From contig DASVBJ010000284.1 of the NCBI GenBank assembly GCA_036375895.1, positions 1 through 30,862 on the forward strand: DNA of 30,862 nucleotides, in the 5' to 3' direction. A program made the position numbers and the translations under genes. The notes under the pieces were generated by a model. It searched no databases, was not told the DNA's origin, and saw only the letters and a program-made list of their open reading frames with translations. Positions 1-7,234 of the stretch are shown here, one piece after another. Position 1 is the first letter of the stretch. The number at the start of each line of letters is the position of its first letter. The stretch comes from DASVBJ01 sp036375895. GTDB lineage: Bacteria; Actinomycetota; Actinomycetes; JACCUZ01.

Positions 1-18
1 TGCCGGAGGCTTGGCCAT
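1..18 (-). CDS. rpsR: 30S ribosomal protein S18, first six codons only
   Basis: The first 18 bases, read on the minus strand, give ATG followed by codons for A-K-P-P-A. This is the usual start of actinobacterial S18 (MAKPPA...). The gene lies directly downstream of rpsF and ssb on the same strand, the standard order rpsF-ssb-rpsR-rplI. A GGAG element sits about 11 nt upstream of the ATG. The rest of the gene is outside the window. The call rests on six residues plus gene order. Confidence 0.8.
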
Positions 19-77
19 GGTCGTCGTACTCCAGGTGGGTCAGACTGCGTCGAGAGCAGTGAGAGAGAAAGCTCGGG

Positions 78-566
78 TCAGAACGGCGGCTCGTCGGACA
101 TGCCGCCCGGCGCGGGGCTGGCCCACGGGTCGTCGGCGGCACTCGAACCGGAGCCCGCGCCACCACCGAACCCGCCGCCGCCACCGCCGCCACCACTGCG
201 CTGGCCGCGGTTGATCTTGGCGGTCGCGTTGCGCAGCGACGGGCCGACCTCGTCGACCTCGACCTCGAAGACGGTGCGCTTCTCGCCTTCCTTCGTCTCG
301 TAGGACCGCTGCTTCAGCCGGCCCTGCACGATGACGCGCATCCCGCGCTGCAGCGACTCGGCCACGTTCTCCGCGGCCTGCCGCCAGACGTTGCACGTGA
401 GGAAGAGGCTCTCGCCGTCCTTCCACTCGTTGGTCTGCTTGTCGAGGAAGCGCGGCGTCGACGCGATGCGGAACTTCGCCACGGCCGCACCGCTCGGGGT
501 GAAGCGCAGCTCGGGGTCGTCGACAAGGTTGCCGACGATGGTGATGACGGTGTCGCCTGCAGCCAT
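78..566 (-). CDS. ssb: Single-stranded DNA-binding protein
   Basis: The product (162 aa) binds single-stranded DNA during replication, recombination and repair. The N-terminal OB fold (about residues 1-115) starts MAAGDTVITIVGNL and includes the family segment NVWRQAAENVAESL. A glycine-rich linker (about 122-140) follows. The C-terminus ends in the acidic tip DEPPF, which in this family recruits partner proteins. The ATG at 566 is chosen because AAGGA lies 8 nt upstream and overlaps the rpsF stop codon (TAAGGA), so translation is probably coupled to rpsF. The length is typical for actinobacterial SSB. It lies between rpsF and rpsR. Confidence 0.97.
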   Translation of the reverse strand: MAAGDTVITIVGNLVDDPELRFTPSGAAVAKFRIASTPRFLDKQTNEWKDGESLFLTCNVWRQAAENVAESLQRGMRVIVQGRLKQRSYETKEGEKRTVFEVEVDEVGPSLRNATAKINRGQRSGGGGGGGGFGGGAGSGSSAADDPWASPAPGGMSDEPPF

Positions 567-577
567 GGAGACAGTCC

Positions 578-868
578 TTAGCGCTGGTCGGGACGGATGA
601 GCTTGGTGCGCAGCACGGCCTCGTTGAGGTTCAGCTGGCGGTCGAGCTCCTTGACCGTGGCAGGCTCGGCCTGGATGTCGACGACGGCGTAGATGCCCTC
701 GCTCTTCTTGGCGATCTCGAAGCTGAGCCGGCGACGGCCCCAGATGTCGACCTTCTCGATGTTGCCGCCGTCGGTCTTGACGACCGACAGGAACTGGTCG
801 AGTGCGGGGGCGACGGTGCGCTCTTCGATGTCGGGATCGAGGATGACCATCAGTTCGTAGTGACGCAT
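578..868 (-). CDS. rpsF: 30S ribosomal protein S6
   Basis: This 96-aa protein is the small-subunit protein that pairs with S18 on the central domain of 16S rRNA. It starts MRHYELMVILDPDIEERTV and contains VDIWGRRRLSFEI and the conserved KSEGIY segment, as expected for S6; the length is normal. The ATG at 868 is preceded by a strong AGGAGG (881-886) 12 nt upstream. That site lies inside a predicted leader structure (see 881-923), suggesting autoregulation. It is the first gene of the rpsF-ssb-rpsR operon; ssb begins 11 nt after its stop codon. Confidence 0.97.
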   Translation of the reverse strand: MRHYELMVILDPDIEERTVAPALDQFLSVVKTDGGNIEKVDIWGRRRLSFEIAKKSEGIYAVVDIQAEPATVKELDRQLNLNEAVLRTKLIRPDQR

Positions 869-880
869 GCGGGCAACCCA

Positions 881-923
881 CCTCCTCTGGACTCGGCGGC
901 CACGGTCTCTCCGTGGCAGGAGG
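881..923 (-). promoter_or_regulatory. Folded rpsF leader, candidate S6:S18-binding element masking the ribosome binding site
   Basis: Read on the minus strand, CCUCCU (923-918) can pair with the Shine-Dalgarno AGGAGG (886-881). Enclosed by this stem is a perfect 7-bp hairpin, GCCACGG (917-911) and CCGUGGC (905-899) with loop AGAGA. The two helices are contiguous on the 5' side and separated by a bulge of about 12 nt on the 3' side that contains CCG. Bacterial S6:S18 complexes are known to bind an rpsF-leader stem with a CCG-containing bulge, so this fits that element. A TACCCT -10-like hexamer on the minus strand at 999-994 could start the transcript; its -35 is weak. The rest of 924-1124 shows nothing else clear. 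Confidence 0.6.
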
Positions 924-1124
924 GCTAGTGCGTCGTGCGGTGCGGCCTCGGCGGGGCGCTGGTCGGCCAGCGACGCCGGGGACGCCGCGGACCAGGGTAC
1001 AGGCGCCCGGCGTACGTCCGGAAATCCGTCCACAGGACCAGGGACCCTTGCCACCCCGTCCGGGACAGGGGCACATTCTCCCCAGGCGGCACCAGCACGG
1101 CACCGGCGGCGCAAGGAGGACCAC

Positions 1125-1418
1125 ATGGCGCACGCGGAGCACCACCGGCACCTCACCCTGAACACCGACGGCCGGGCCCATCCCGTCGAGAACACGCTGA
1201 CCTTCGCCGTGGCGGCGTTCGCGACCGTCGCCGCGATCAGCGCCTTCTTCCCCGAGACCCACATCGTCGGGTCGTGGGCCGGTCTCCTCGGCGTGTTGAC
1301 GGGCATCTATGCGCAGTACCGCTCGGCCACCACCGCGGAGCGGTTCGTCATCGTCATCGGCTGGGGCGTCTCGGCAGTTGGACTGGCCATGGGCCTGGCC
1401 CACGGCGGCCTCTACTGA
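1125..1418 (+). CDS. Small three-helix membrane protein of unknown function
   Basis: This 97-aa protein has a short His-rich N-terminus (MAHAEHHRHL) and three hydrophobic segments at about residues 25-42, 48-63 and 73-92, so it is probably an integral membrane protein. I do not recognise a functional motif. The ATG at 1125 is supported by AAGGAGG at 1113-1119 with 5-nt spacing. It is transcribed divergently from rpsF with a 256-bp gap between starts. Third codon positions are nearly all G or C, as in its neighbours, supporting real coding. Confidence 0.8.
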   Translation: MAHAEHHRHLTLNTDGRAHPVENTLTFAVAAFATVAAISAFFPETHIVGSWAGLLGVLTGIYAQYRSATTAERFVIVIGWGVSAVGLAMGLAHGGLY

Positions 1419-1451
1419 CCTCCACCGGCGGCGCCTGTCACCGGCGGCACC

Positions 1452-1457
1452 TAGGCT
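1452..1457 (+). promoter_or_regulatory. Candidate -10 element (TAGGCT) for leaderless start of the nfo-like gene
   Basis: TAGGCT lies 7 nt upstream of the GTG at 1465 with no Shine-Dalgarno between them. This layout fits leaderless transcription, common in actinomycetes. It is preceded by a 13-bp near-perfect direct repeat (CACCGGCGGC at 1423 and 1439). Confidence 0.4.
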
Positions 1458-1464
1458 CGGGCGG

Positions 1465-2268
1465 GTGACCGCACTGCGCATCGGAGCCCATGTCGACCAG
1501 GCCGACCCGGTCGCCGAGGCCGTCGAGCGGGGCGCTGACCTCGCCCAGTTCTTCCTCGGCGACCCGCAGGGCTGGAAGGGGACCTAGGGCGAGTACGCCG
1601 AGGGCGGCGAAGCGTTGCGCGCTGCCGCGCAGGCCGCCGGGGTCGACCTCTACGTGCACGCCCCCTACGTCATCAACGTGGCGACCTCCAACAACCGCAT
1701 CCGCATCCCGAGCCGCAAGCTGCTGGAGCAGCACGCCCGGGCTGCCGCCGAGATCGGCGCCAAGGGACTGATCGTGCACGGCGGGCACGTCCTCAAGGAC
1801 GACGACCCGCAGGTCGGCCTGGACAACTGGTGCAAGACCTTCGAGCGCATGGCCGCACCGCTGCCGATCCTGATCGAGAACACCGCGGGCGGCGGCAACG
1901 CGATGGCCCGTCGGCTCGACCGCATCGCCCGGCTCTGGGACGCCCTGGCCGGCCGCTGTGACGTCGAGCAGATCGGGTTCTGCCTCGACACCTGCCACGC
2001 CCATGCCGGCGGCGAGCAGCTCGCCGGGCTGGTCGACCGCGTCAAGGCGGTGACGGGCCGGATCGACCTGGTGCACGCCAACAACTCCCGCGACGCGTTC
2101 GACTCGGGCGCCGACCGGCACGCCAACCTGGGCTCCGGCACCATCGACCCGGCCGAGATCCTCGCGGTCATCGCAGCCGCCGGGGCACCCGTCGTGGTGG
2201 AGACGCCGGGCGGGGCCGCCGGGCAGCGCGACGACATCGCCTTCCTGCGGGAGCGCCTGCCGGCCTGA
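1465..2268 (+). pseudogene. nfo: Endonuclease IV-like (AP endonuclease, TIM barrel) gene interrupted by in-frame TAG
   Basis: The frame from GTG 1465 to the stop at 2268 encodes an endonuclease IV/xylose-isomerase-type barrel, which cleaves DNA at abasic sites. An in-frame TAG at 1585-1587 (codon 41) breaks it after GDPQGWKGT. Homology resumes at once in the same frame with GEYAEGGEALRAAA. The metal-ligand segments are all downstream: HGGH, LIENTAGG, CLDTCHAHAGG, LVHANNS, DSGADRHAN and VVVETPG. Full length without the stop would be 267 positions. No downstream start would restore the first strand and helix of the barrel; the best is a TTG at 1615. A single nonsense mutation or a base-call error are both possible. 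The gene is followed closely by the convergent marR. Confidence 0.85.
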
Positions 2269-2280
2269 CGCGGGCCGCGC

Positions 2281-2778
2281 TCAGGCAGGGACGGGCGTCT
2301 GCGGGGACTCGACGCCGGCTGTGGCCCGCGGGTGCAGCGCGTCGCGCAGGGCGCGCAGGTGTCCGGCGAGGTCCCGGAAGCCGGCGGCCCCGAGCGGGCC
2401 CACGAGCGCCTGCTCGATCAGCGCGTCATGCTCGGGCAGCGCAGCGGCGACCTTCTCCGCCCCGGCCGGGGTGAGCACCGCGTAGATGCTCCGGCGATCG
2501 GTCGGGCAGGCCTGGCGCACGACGAGGCCGGCCGCGCTGAGCCGGTCGATGACCCGCGTGGTGCCGCTGGTGGTGAGGGCGGTCTGGGCGGTGAGGTCGG
2601 TCATCCGCAGCCGGTGGTCGGGGGTGCGCGACAGCCGCAGCAGCACCCCGAACTCGACGCCGCTCACTCCGTGGCAGGCCAGCGTGCCGGCGGCTCGCGA
2701 CTCCAGCGCCGACCAGACCTCGGCCAGCAGGCCCAGGGTCGTCAACCGCTCCTCCGCGGTGGTCGGTCGGCTCGGCAT
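2281..2778 (-). CDS. MarR-family transcriptional regulator
   Basis: This 165-aa winged-helix regulator has the MarR recognition region (LRMTDLTAQTALTTSGTTRVIDRLSAAGLV) and the wing signature DRRSIYAVLTPAG. MarR dimers usually repress neighbouring or divergent genes and are released by small phenolic or lipophilic ligands or by oxidation. No conserved sensing cysteine stands out. I chose ATG 2778 (MPSRPTT); an in-frame GTG at 2787 would add three residues, and neither has a clear Shine-Dalgarno. It is divergent from the yceI gene across 100 bp holding an inverted repeat (2822-2853), the likely operator for both. Confidence 0.9.
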   Translation of the reverse strand: MPSRPTTAEERLTTLGLLAEVWSALESRAAGTLACHGVSGVEFGVLLRLSRTPDHRLRMTDLTAQTALTTSGTTRVIDRLSAAGLVVRQACPTDRRSIYAVLTPAGAEKVAAALPEHDALIEQALVGPLGAAGFRDLAGHLRALRDALHPRATAGVESPQTPVPA

Positions 2779-2801
2779 GCGGACCACTGTAGCCGAGCTA
2801 C

Positions 2802-2853
2802 TTGACAGCGGGAATGTTTAAGGTTCAATCTTTGCTTAGTCAGTCATTGAACC
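2802..2853 (+). promoter_or_regulatory. marR-yceI intergenic promoter with inverted-repeat operator
   Basis: TTGACA at 2802-2807 is a perfect -35 for the plus strand; a weak -10 (CAATCT, 2826-2831) follows 18 nt later. A perfect 8-bp inverted repeat, GGTTCAAT (2822-2829) and ATTGAACC (2846-2853), overlaps this -10 and the presumed start site. A regulator bound there would block yceI transcription; the divergent MarR is the obvious candidate. This is inferred from position and symmetry only. Confidence 0.55.
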
Positions 2854-2878
2854 CGCAACTAGACCGGAGGCCCCTCCC

Positions 2879-3466
2879 ATGACCACCACCCAGCCCACCA
2901 CCAGCACCAGCCGCATCGTCGAGGGCGTGGAGCTGCCCGCCGCCGGCACCTTCGTGCTGGACCCGGCCCACTCGCGCGTCGGCTTCGTCGCCCGGCACCT
3001 CATGGTCACCAAGGTCCGCGGCCACTTCGCCGAGGTCGAGGGCACGGTGACGATCGGCGAGGACCCGCTGCAGTCGACCGCGCAGGCCACGATCCAGGCG
3101 GCCAGCATCACCACCGGGGCGGCCGACCGCGATGCGCACCTGCGCTCCGGCGACTTCCTCGAGGTGGACAAGCACCCGACGCTGAGCTTCGCGATCACCC
3201 GCGTGAAGGGCCATGACGGCGCGACCTTCCAGGCCTACGGCGACCTCACGATCAAGGGCGTGACGCGCGAGGTGGAGCTCGAGGTCGAGGTCGACGGCAT
3301 CGCCACCGACCCGTGGGGCAACGAGAAGCTCGCCCTCACGGCCACCACCGAGATCGACCGCGAGGACTTCGGCATCACCTGGAACGTCGCCCTCGAGACC
3401 GGCGGCGTCCTCGTCTCGCGCAAGATCAAGATCGAGATCGAGGCGCAGGCGGTCCGCCAGGCCTGA
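2879..3466 (+). CDS. YceI-family lipid-binding protein
   Basis: This 195-aa protein has the YceI lipocalin-like fold signatures: FVLDPAHSRVGFVARHLMVTKVRGHF near residues 23-48, then DAHLRSGDFLEVDKHPTLSF and YGDLTIKGVTREVELEVE. YceI proteins bind isoprenoid or other lipophilic molecules in a beta barrel. There is no signal peptide, so this one is probably cytoplasmic, unlike the periplasmic E. coli protein. The start at 2879 has GGAGG at 2866-2870 with 8-nt spacing. It is divergent from marR, and a strong hairpin terminator follows at 3477. The substrate cannot be told from sequence. Confidence 0.93.
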   Translation: MTTTQPTTSTSRIVEGVELPAAGTFVLDPAHSRVGFVARHLMVTKVRGHFAEVEGTVTIGEDPLQSTAQATIQAASITTGAADRDAHLRSGDFLEVDKHPTLSFAITRVKGHDGATFQAYGDLTIKGVTREVELEVEVDGIATDPWGNEKLALTATTEIDREDFGITWNVALETGGVLVSRKIKIEIEAQAVRQA

Positions 3467-3476
3467 CCGCTCGTAC

Positions 3477-3508
3477 GACGCCCCGGGAGCCCCTGCGCCC
3501 GGGGCGTC
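3477..3508 (+). terminator. Hairpin terminator after yceI
   Basis: GACGCCCCGGG (3477-3487) and CCCGGGGCGTC (3498-3508) form a perfect 11-bp stem with a 10-nt loop, starting 10 nt after the yceI stop codon. There is no U-tract, as is common for actinobacterial terminators. Confidence 0.75.
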
Positions 3509-3567
3509 GCCATGCCGCCACCTGGGTAGCCTCGACCAGACGTACCCCTGGCGCCCCGAGGAGACCC

Positions 3568-4683
3568 ATGCCCCTGACCGTCCGCCCGATCAGCCGGGAG
3601 GAGCACCTCGGGTTCATCGTGGCCCAGCCGTCCGCGAGCTTCCTGCAGTGCCCCTCGTGGGGCGAGGTCAAGCGCGACTGGCGCCACGAGAGCATCGGCT
3701 GGTACGACGAGCAGGGTGCCCTGGTCGGCGCCGGCCTGGTGCTGTACCGCCAGGTGCCGAAGGTGAAGCGCTCCCTCGCCTACCTGCCCGAGGGCCCGGT
3801 CATCCAGTGGGCCGCCGACGACCTCCAGGCCTGGCTGGCGCCGATGACCGCCTACCTGCAGGCACAGGGCGCGTTCGGGATCCGGATGGGCCCGCCCGTC
3901 GTCCGGCGCCGCTGGCAGGCCGCCACGGTCAAGGCGGCGATCGCCGAGAACAGCGCCAAGCGGCTCGCGGACGTCCCGCCGGACGGTGCCGACCCGCTGG
4001 GCGACCGGGTGGCCGACACGCTGCGCCGGCTGGGCTGGCGGGAGCCGGCGGCCGAGGGCGGCTTCAGCGCCGGTCAGCCGCAGTACGTCTTCCAGGTGCC
4101 CCTCGCCGGGTGCGACGAGGACGAGCTGCTCAAGCGCTTCAACCAGCTGTGGCGCCGCAACATCAAGAAGGCCGCCAAGGCCGGTGTCGAGGTGGTCCGC
4201 GGCGGCGCCGAGGACCTGCCGGAGTTCCATGCGCTCTACCTCGAGACCGCGCAGCGTGACGGGTTCACCGGCCGGCCGCTCTCCTACTTCCAGCAGATGT
4301 GGTCGGCGATGTCCGGAGAGGACCCCGACCGGATCCGGCTCTACCTGGCCCGGCACGAGGGCGACCTGGTCGCGGCGACCACGATGGTCCGGGTCGGCAC
4401 GCACGCCTGGTACTCCTACGGCGCCTCGTCGACCGCCAAGCGCGAGGTGCGGGGCTCCAACGCCGTCCAGTGGCAGATGCTGCGGGACGCGCGCGCGGCC
4501 GGAGCGACCGTCTACGACCTGCGCGGCATCACCGACACGCTGGACGAGAGCGACCCGCACTTCGGGCTGATCCAGTTCAAGCTCGGCACGGGCGGTGAGG
4601 CGGTGGAGTACCTCGGCGAGTGGGACCTGCCCCTCAACCGCCTGCTCTTCAAGGCGTTCGACGTCTACATGAGCCGGCGGTGA
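3568..4683 (+). CDS. femX: FemX-like peptidoglycan branching aminoacyltransferase (lipid II:glycine glycyltransferase family)
   Basis: This 371-aa protein belongs to the FemABX family, which transfers amino acids from aminoacyl-tRNA to the lipid II stem peptide in the cytoplasm. Family traits include SFLQCPSWGEVK near the N-terminus, FNQLWRRNIKKAAKAGVEV at the start of the second GNAT-like domain, and YDLRGITDTLDESDPHFGLIQFKLGTGG near the C-terminus. The ATG at 3568 has GAGGAG at 3558-3563; a TAGCCT -10-like element lies at 3527. The next gene, a racemase-like protein, starts 7 nt after its stop codon, so the pair is an operon. The amino acid added and the cross-bridge structure cannot be read from sequence. 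Confidence 0.9.
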   Translation: MPLTVRPISREEHLGFIVAQPSASFLQCPSWGEVKRDWRHESIGWYDEQGALVGAGLVLYRQVPKVKRSLAYLPEGPVIQWAADDLQAWLAPMTAYLQAQGAFGIRMGPPVVRRRWQAATVKAAIAENSAKRLADVPPDGADPLGDRVADTLRRLGWREPAAEGGFSAGQPQYVFQVPLAGCDEDELLKRFNQLWRRNIKKAAKAGVEVVRGGAEDLPEFHALYLETAQRDGFTGRPLSYFQQMWSAMSGEDPDRIRLYLARHEGDLVAATTMVRVGTHAWYSYGASSTAKREVRGSNAVQWQMLRDARAAGATVYDLRGITDTLDESDPHFGLIQFKLGTGGEAVEYLGEWDLPLNRLLFKAFDVYMSRR

Positions 4684-4690
4684 GCCGGCG

Positions 4691-5722
4691 GTGACCTTCA
4701 CCCTCTACGTCGACGTCGACCGCTGGCGCGCGCACCAGAAGCAGGTGCTCGCCGATCTGCCGGGCCTGGTGCCGGTCGCGAAGGGCAACGGCTACGGCCT
4801 CGGCGACCTGCGTCTCGCCGAGGAGTGCACTCTGCTCGGGGTCGACGCGATGGCGGTCGGCATCGAGGAGGAGCTCGCCGGTGTGCTCGACGCGTTCGGC
4901 GGCGACGTGCTCGTCCTCACGCCGGTCCTGCCGGGCACGGCGTACGACGTGCACCCGCGGGTCATCCGCACCGTCGCCCACCTCGAGGCGCTGCGGTGCG
5001 CACCTGCCGGCGCCCGGGTCGTCGTCGAGTGCCGCACCTCGATGAACCGGCACGGCATCCGCCCGGACGAGCTGCCGGCGGTGACGGACGCAATCGGTGG
5101 CGCGCGGCTGGAGGGGTTCGCCCTGCACCTGCCCCTCGACCGACCGGGCGGGGTCGACCCGGCGGCGGAGACCGCGGCGTGGGTGGACCGCCTCGCGGCC
5201 GCCGGGCTGCCCACCTCCACGCTGTGGGTCAGCCACCTGTCGGCCGCCGAGCTGGCCGACCTGCGGGCACGGCACCCCGGCGTCGCGTTCCGGCCCCGCG
5301 TCGGCACCCGGCTGTGGCTGGGCGACCGCGGCGCACTGCAGGCGCGCGGCACCGTGCTCGACGTCGAACCGCTCGCCCGCGGCGAGCGCAGCGGCTACCG
5401 CCAGCACCGGGCGCCGTCGGCCGGGCACCTCGTCGTCGTCAGCGGCGGCACCGCGCACGGCGTCGCGCTGGAGGCACCCAAGCCGGTGCGCGGGCCGGTG
5501 CAGCGGGCGAAGGTGCTCGCCCTGGGCAGTCTCGAGGCGGCCGGCCGCAACCTGTCGCCCTTCTCGTGGGCGGGGCGGCAGCGATGGTTCATCGAGCCGC
5601 CGCACATGCAGGTCTCCCTGGTGTTCGTGCCCCACGGCGTCGACCCGCCGGCGATCGGCGACGAGCTGGACTGCGAGGTGCGCCTCACCACCACGCACCC
5701 CGACCGGGTCGTCGACGTCTGA
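4691..5722 (+). CDS. Alanine racemase-like PLP-barrel protein with altered active site
   Basis: This 343-aa protein has the PLP-lysine motif VAKGNGYGLG (Lys31), matching VKANAYGHG of alanine racemase. Other racemase landmarks are MNRHG (117-121), ALHLPLD, SHLSAAEL, FRPRVGTRLWLG and a beta-rich C-terminal domain. By eye, however, the segment equal to the catalytic-tyrosine motif GYADG reads GGTAHG (252-257), so the second catalytic base (Tyr265 of Alr) seems to be Thr254, and the carbamoyl-lysine position seems to be Glu. It may be a divergent racemase, another amino-acid enzyme or a binding protein. The start GTG 4691 lies 7 nt after femX, inside an 11-bp tandem duplication. Coupling to femX suggests a role in peptidoglycan precursor modification. 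Confidence 0.8.
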   Translation: MTFTLYVDVDRWRAHQKQVLADLPGLVPVAKGNGYGLGDLRLAEECTLLGVDAMAVGIEEELAGVLDAFGGDVLVLTPVLPGTAYDVHPRVIRTVAHLEALRCAPAGARVVVECRTSMNRHGIRPDELPAVTDAIGGARLEGFALHLPLDRPGGVDPAAETAAWVDRLAAAGLPTSTLWVSHLSAAELADLRARHPGVAFRPRVGTRLWLGDRGALQARGTVLDVEPLARGERSGYRQHRAPSAGHLVVVSGGTAHGVALEAPKPVRGPVQRAKVLALGSLEAAGRNLSPFSWAGRQRWFIEPPHMQVSLVFVPHGVDPPAIGDELDCEVRLTTTHPDRVVDV

Positions 5723-5754
5723 CCGCACCCCCCGGGCCCGGTGCCCTTCGGCGA

Positions 5755-7215
5755 CTACCTGGGCAGCGGTGCGGGTGCCGGCCGCGGGCGGAGCACCCAC
5801 CGGTCCTCGGCGCCGTCGAGCACACCGCCGGCCGGGTCGTCCGAGCCGTCGGCGCGCACCGGGTCGTGCTGCGGGCGGTAGATGTCGCGCAGCACCATCG
5901 CGCACAGCCAGAGCGTGCCGGCCACGTGCGCGAGGACGGTGACGCCGTAGCCGTCGCTGCCCAGCGCCCGGTTGGCGTCGCCCGGCGGGTAGCCGGCGAG
6001 CAGCATCCAGATGCCGAAGAAGTGGATGATCTCCCCGGCCTGCCACACGAGGACGTCGCGCCAGCGCGGTCGGGCCAGCGCCGCCAGCGGTAGCAGCCAG
6101 AGCACGTACTGCGGCGAGTAGACCTTGTTGGTCAGCAGGAAGGCCGCCACGACCAGGAAGACGAGCTGCGGCAGCCGCGGGCGGCGCTGCGCGGAGAGGG
6201 CCACCAGCCCGATGGCCAGGCAGGCCGCGGCGAACAGCCCCCCGGCGAGGGTGTTCAGCGCCTCCTGCGGCACCGCGTGCCCCTGCTGACTCAGCACGAA
6301 CCACACCGAGCTGAAGCCCGCGCCGCGCTCCCGGCTCAGGACGTAGAACCGCTTCCAGCCGTCGAAGTCGGCCAGCATCACCGGCAGGTTGACGGCCACC
6401 CACGCGGCCACGGCCGCGGCGAGCGTCCGCCGGAACGCCCACAGGCGGCCGGCCCGCAGGCACAGCACGAACAGCGGCCCCAGCGCGAAGAGCGGGTAGA
6501 ACTTCGCGGCGGCGCCGAGCCCGATGAGCAGGCCGGCCCAGCCGGGGCTGCCCCGGGACCAGGCCAGCATCGCGAGCGCGAGCAGCGCCACGGCGTACAT
6601 GTCCCAGTTGATCGTCCCGGCCAGGGCCAGCGTCGGCGCGAGCGCCACCAGCGCCGCGTCCCACGGCCGGCGTCGGGAGGTGCGCGCCGTGGCGACCACC
6701 ACCACGGCCGCGGCGAGGGCGATGCCCAGCGCGTTGATGTCGAAGTACCACCGGGCGCGGTCGTTGGGCGACCCGTCGTCCGGGACGAGCTTGGCGGTGA
6801 GCCACATGGTCAGCCCGGTGAGGACCGGGTACTCGACCTGCCGGTCGCCCTCCTGGTCGATGTAGGGCACCTCACCGTCGGCCAGCCCGCGGGCGAAGAA
6901 CAGCGGGCCGATGTCGCTGTAGCAGGCGTGCACGAACTGCCCCGGCGAGGAGAAGCCCTGCTCGCGGCAGTGGTCCTTCTGCACCAGCCCGAGGCCGGAC
7001 ACGACGAACACCATGACCAGCAGGACCCGGACGGGCGTCCACCACCCCGGGCCGCCGATCGCCGCGTGCCGGCCGAGCGGGCCCCCGACGACCTCGCTGG
7101 CGGCGCGTACGACGGGGTCCTCGCGGCTCGGCGCCACGACCTCGTCGGAGCGGTCGGCCCGCCCCGCCCCTACGGTGCCGCGCCGGCCGTTTGTCCCGAT
7201 CGCCATGAGCGGCAT
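5755..7215 (-). CDS. GT87-type polyprenyl-phosphate-dependent mannosyltransferase-like membrane protein
   Basis: This 486-aa multi-pass membrane protein is probably a GT-C glycosyltransferase that uses a polyprenyl-phosphate sugar on the outer face of the membrane. It has about ten hydrophobic segments after a roughly 58-residue cytoplasmic N-terminus. The first external loop carries an acidic motif, YSDIGPLFFARG (Asp101), then VPYID and VEYPVL, as in GT87. Further landmarks are INWDMYA, AAKFYPLFALGPL and TNKVYSPQYVLWLLP. The start is set at ATG 7215, 19 nt after the PBP stop; ATG 7206 is possible. It follows the PBP gene, as Rv0051 follows ponA1 in M. tuberculosis (from memory). Acceptor and sugar are unknown. 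Confidence 0.82.
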   Translation of the reverse strand: MPLMAIGTNGRRGTVGAGRADRSDEVVAPSREDPVVRAASEVVGGPLGRHAAIGGPGWWTPVRVLLVMVFVVSGLGLVQKDHCREQGFSSPGQFVHACYSDIGPLFFARGLADGEVPYIDQEGDRQVEYPVLTGLTMWLTAKLVPDDGSPNDRARWYFDINALGIALAAAVVVVATARTSRRRPWDAALVALAPTLALAGTINWDMYAVALLALAMLAWSRGSPGWAGLLIGLGAAAKFYPLFALGPLFVLCLRAGRLWAFRRTLAAAVAAWVAVNLPVMLADFDGWKRFYVLSRERGAGFSSVWFVLSQQGHAVPQEALNTLAGGLFAAACLAIGLVALSAQRRPRLPQLVFLVVAAFLLTNKVYSPQYVLWLLPLAALARPRWRDVLVWQAGEIIHFFGIWMLLAGYPPGDANRALGSDGYGVTVLAHVAGTLWLCAMVLRDIYRPQHDPVRADGSDDPAGGVLDGAEDRWVLRPRPAPAPLPR

Positions 7216-7234
7216 GGTGTCAGACCGGGTTCGG

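Noticed and set aside
1585..1587. TAG in the nfo-like gene as a recoded or read-through codon
   Set aside because: No read-through context or downstream structure is evident and no other in-frame TAG is seen in the window's genes; a plain nonsense change or error is simpler.
5723..5754. Possible hairpin between the convergent racemase-like and GT87 genes
   Set aside because: Only a 5-bp stem (GCACC/GGTGC) around a GC-rich loop; too weak to annotate as a terminator.
4649..6805. A 718-codon open frame on the minus strand across the racemase-like and GT87 genes
   Set aside because: It is an out-of-frame shadow: Arg/Ala/Gly-rich with no motifs, while the genes in the other frames have clear family signatures.
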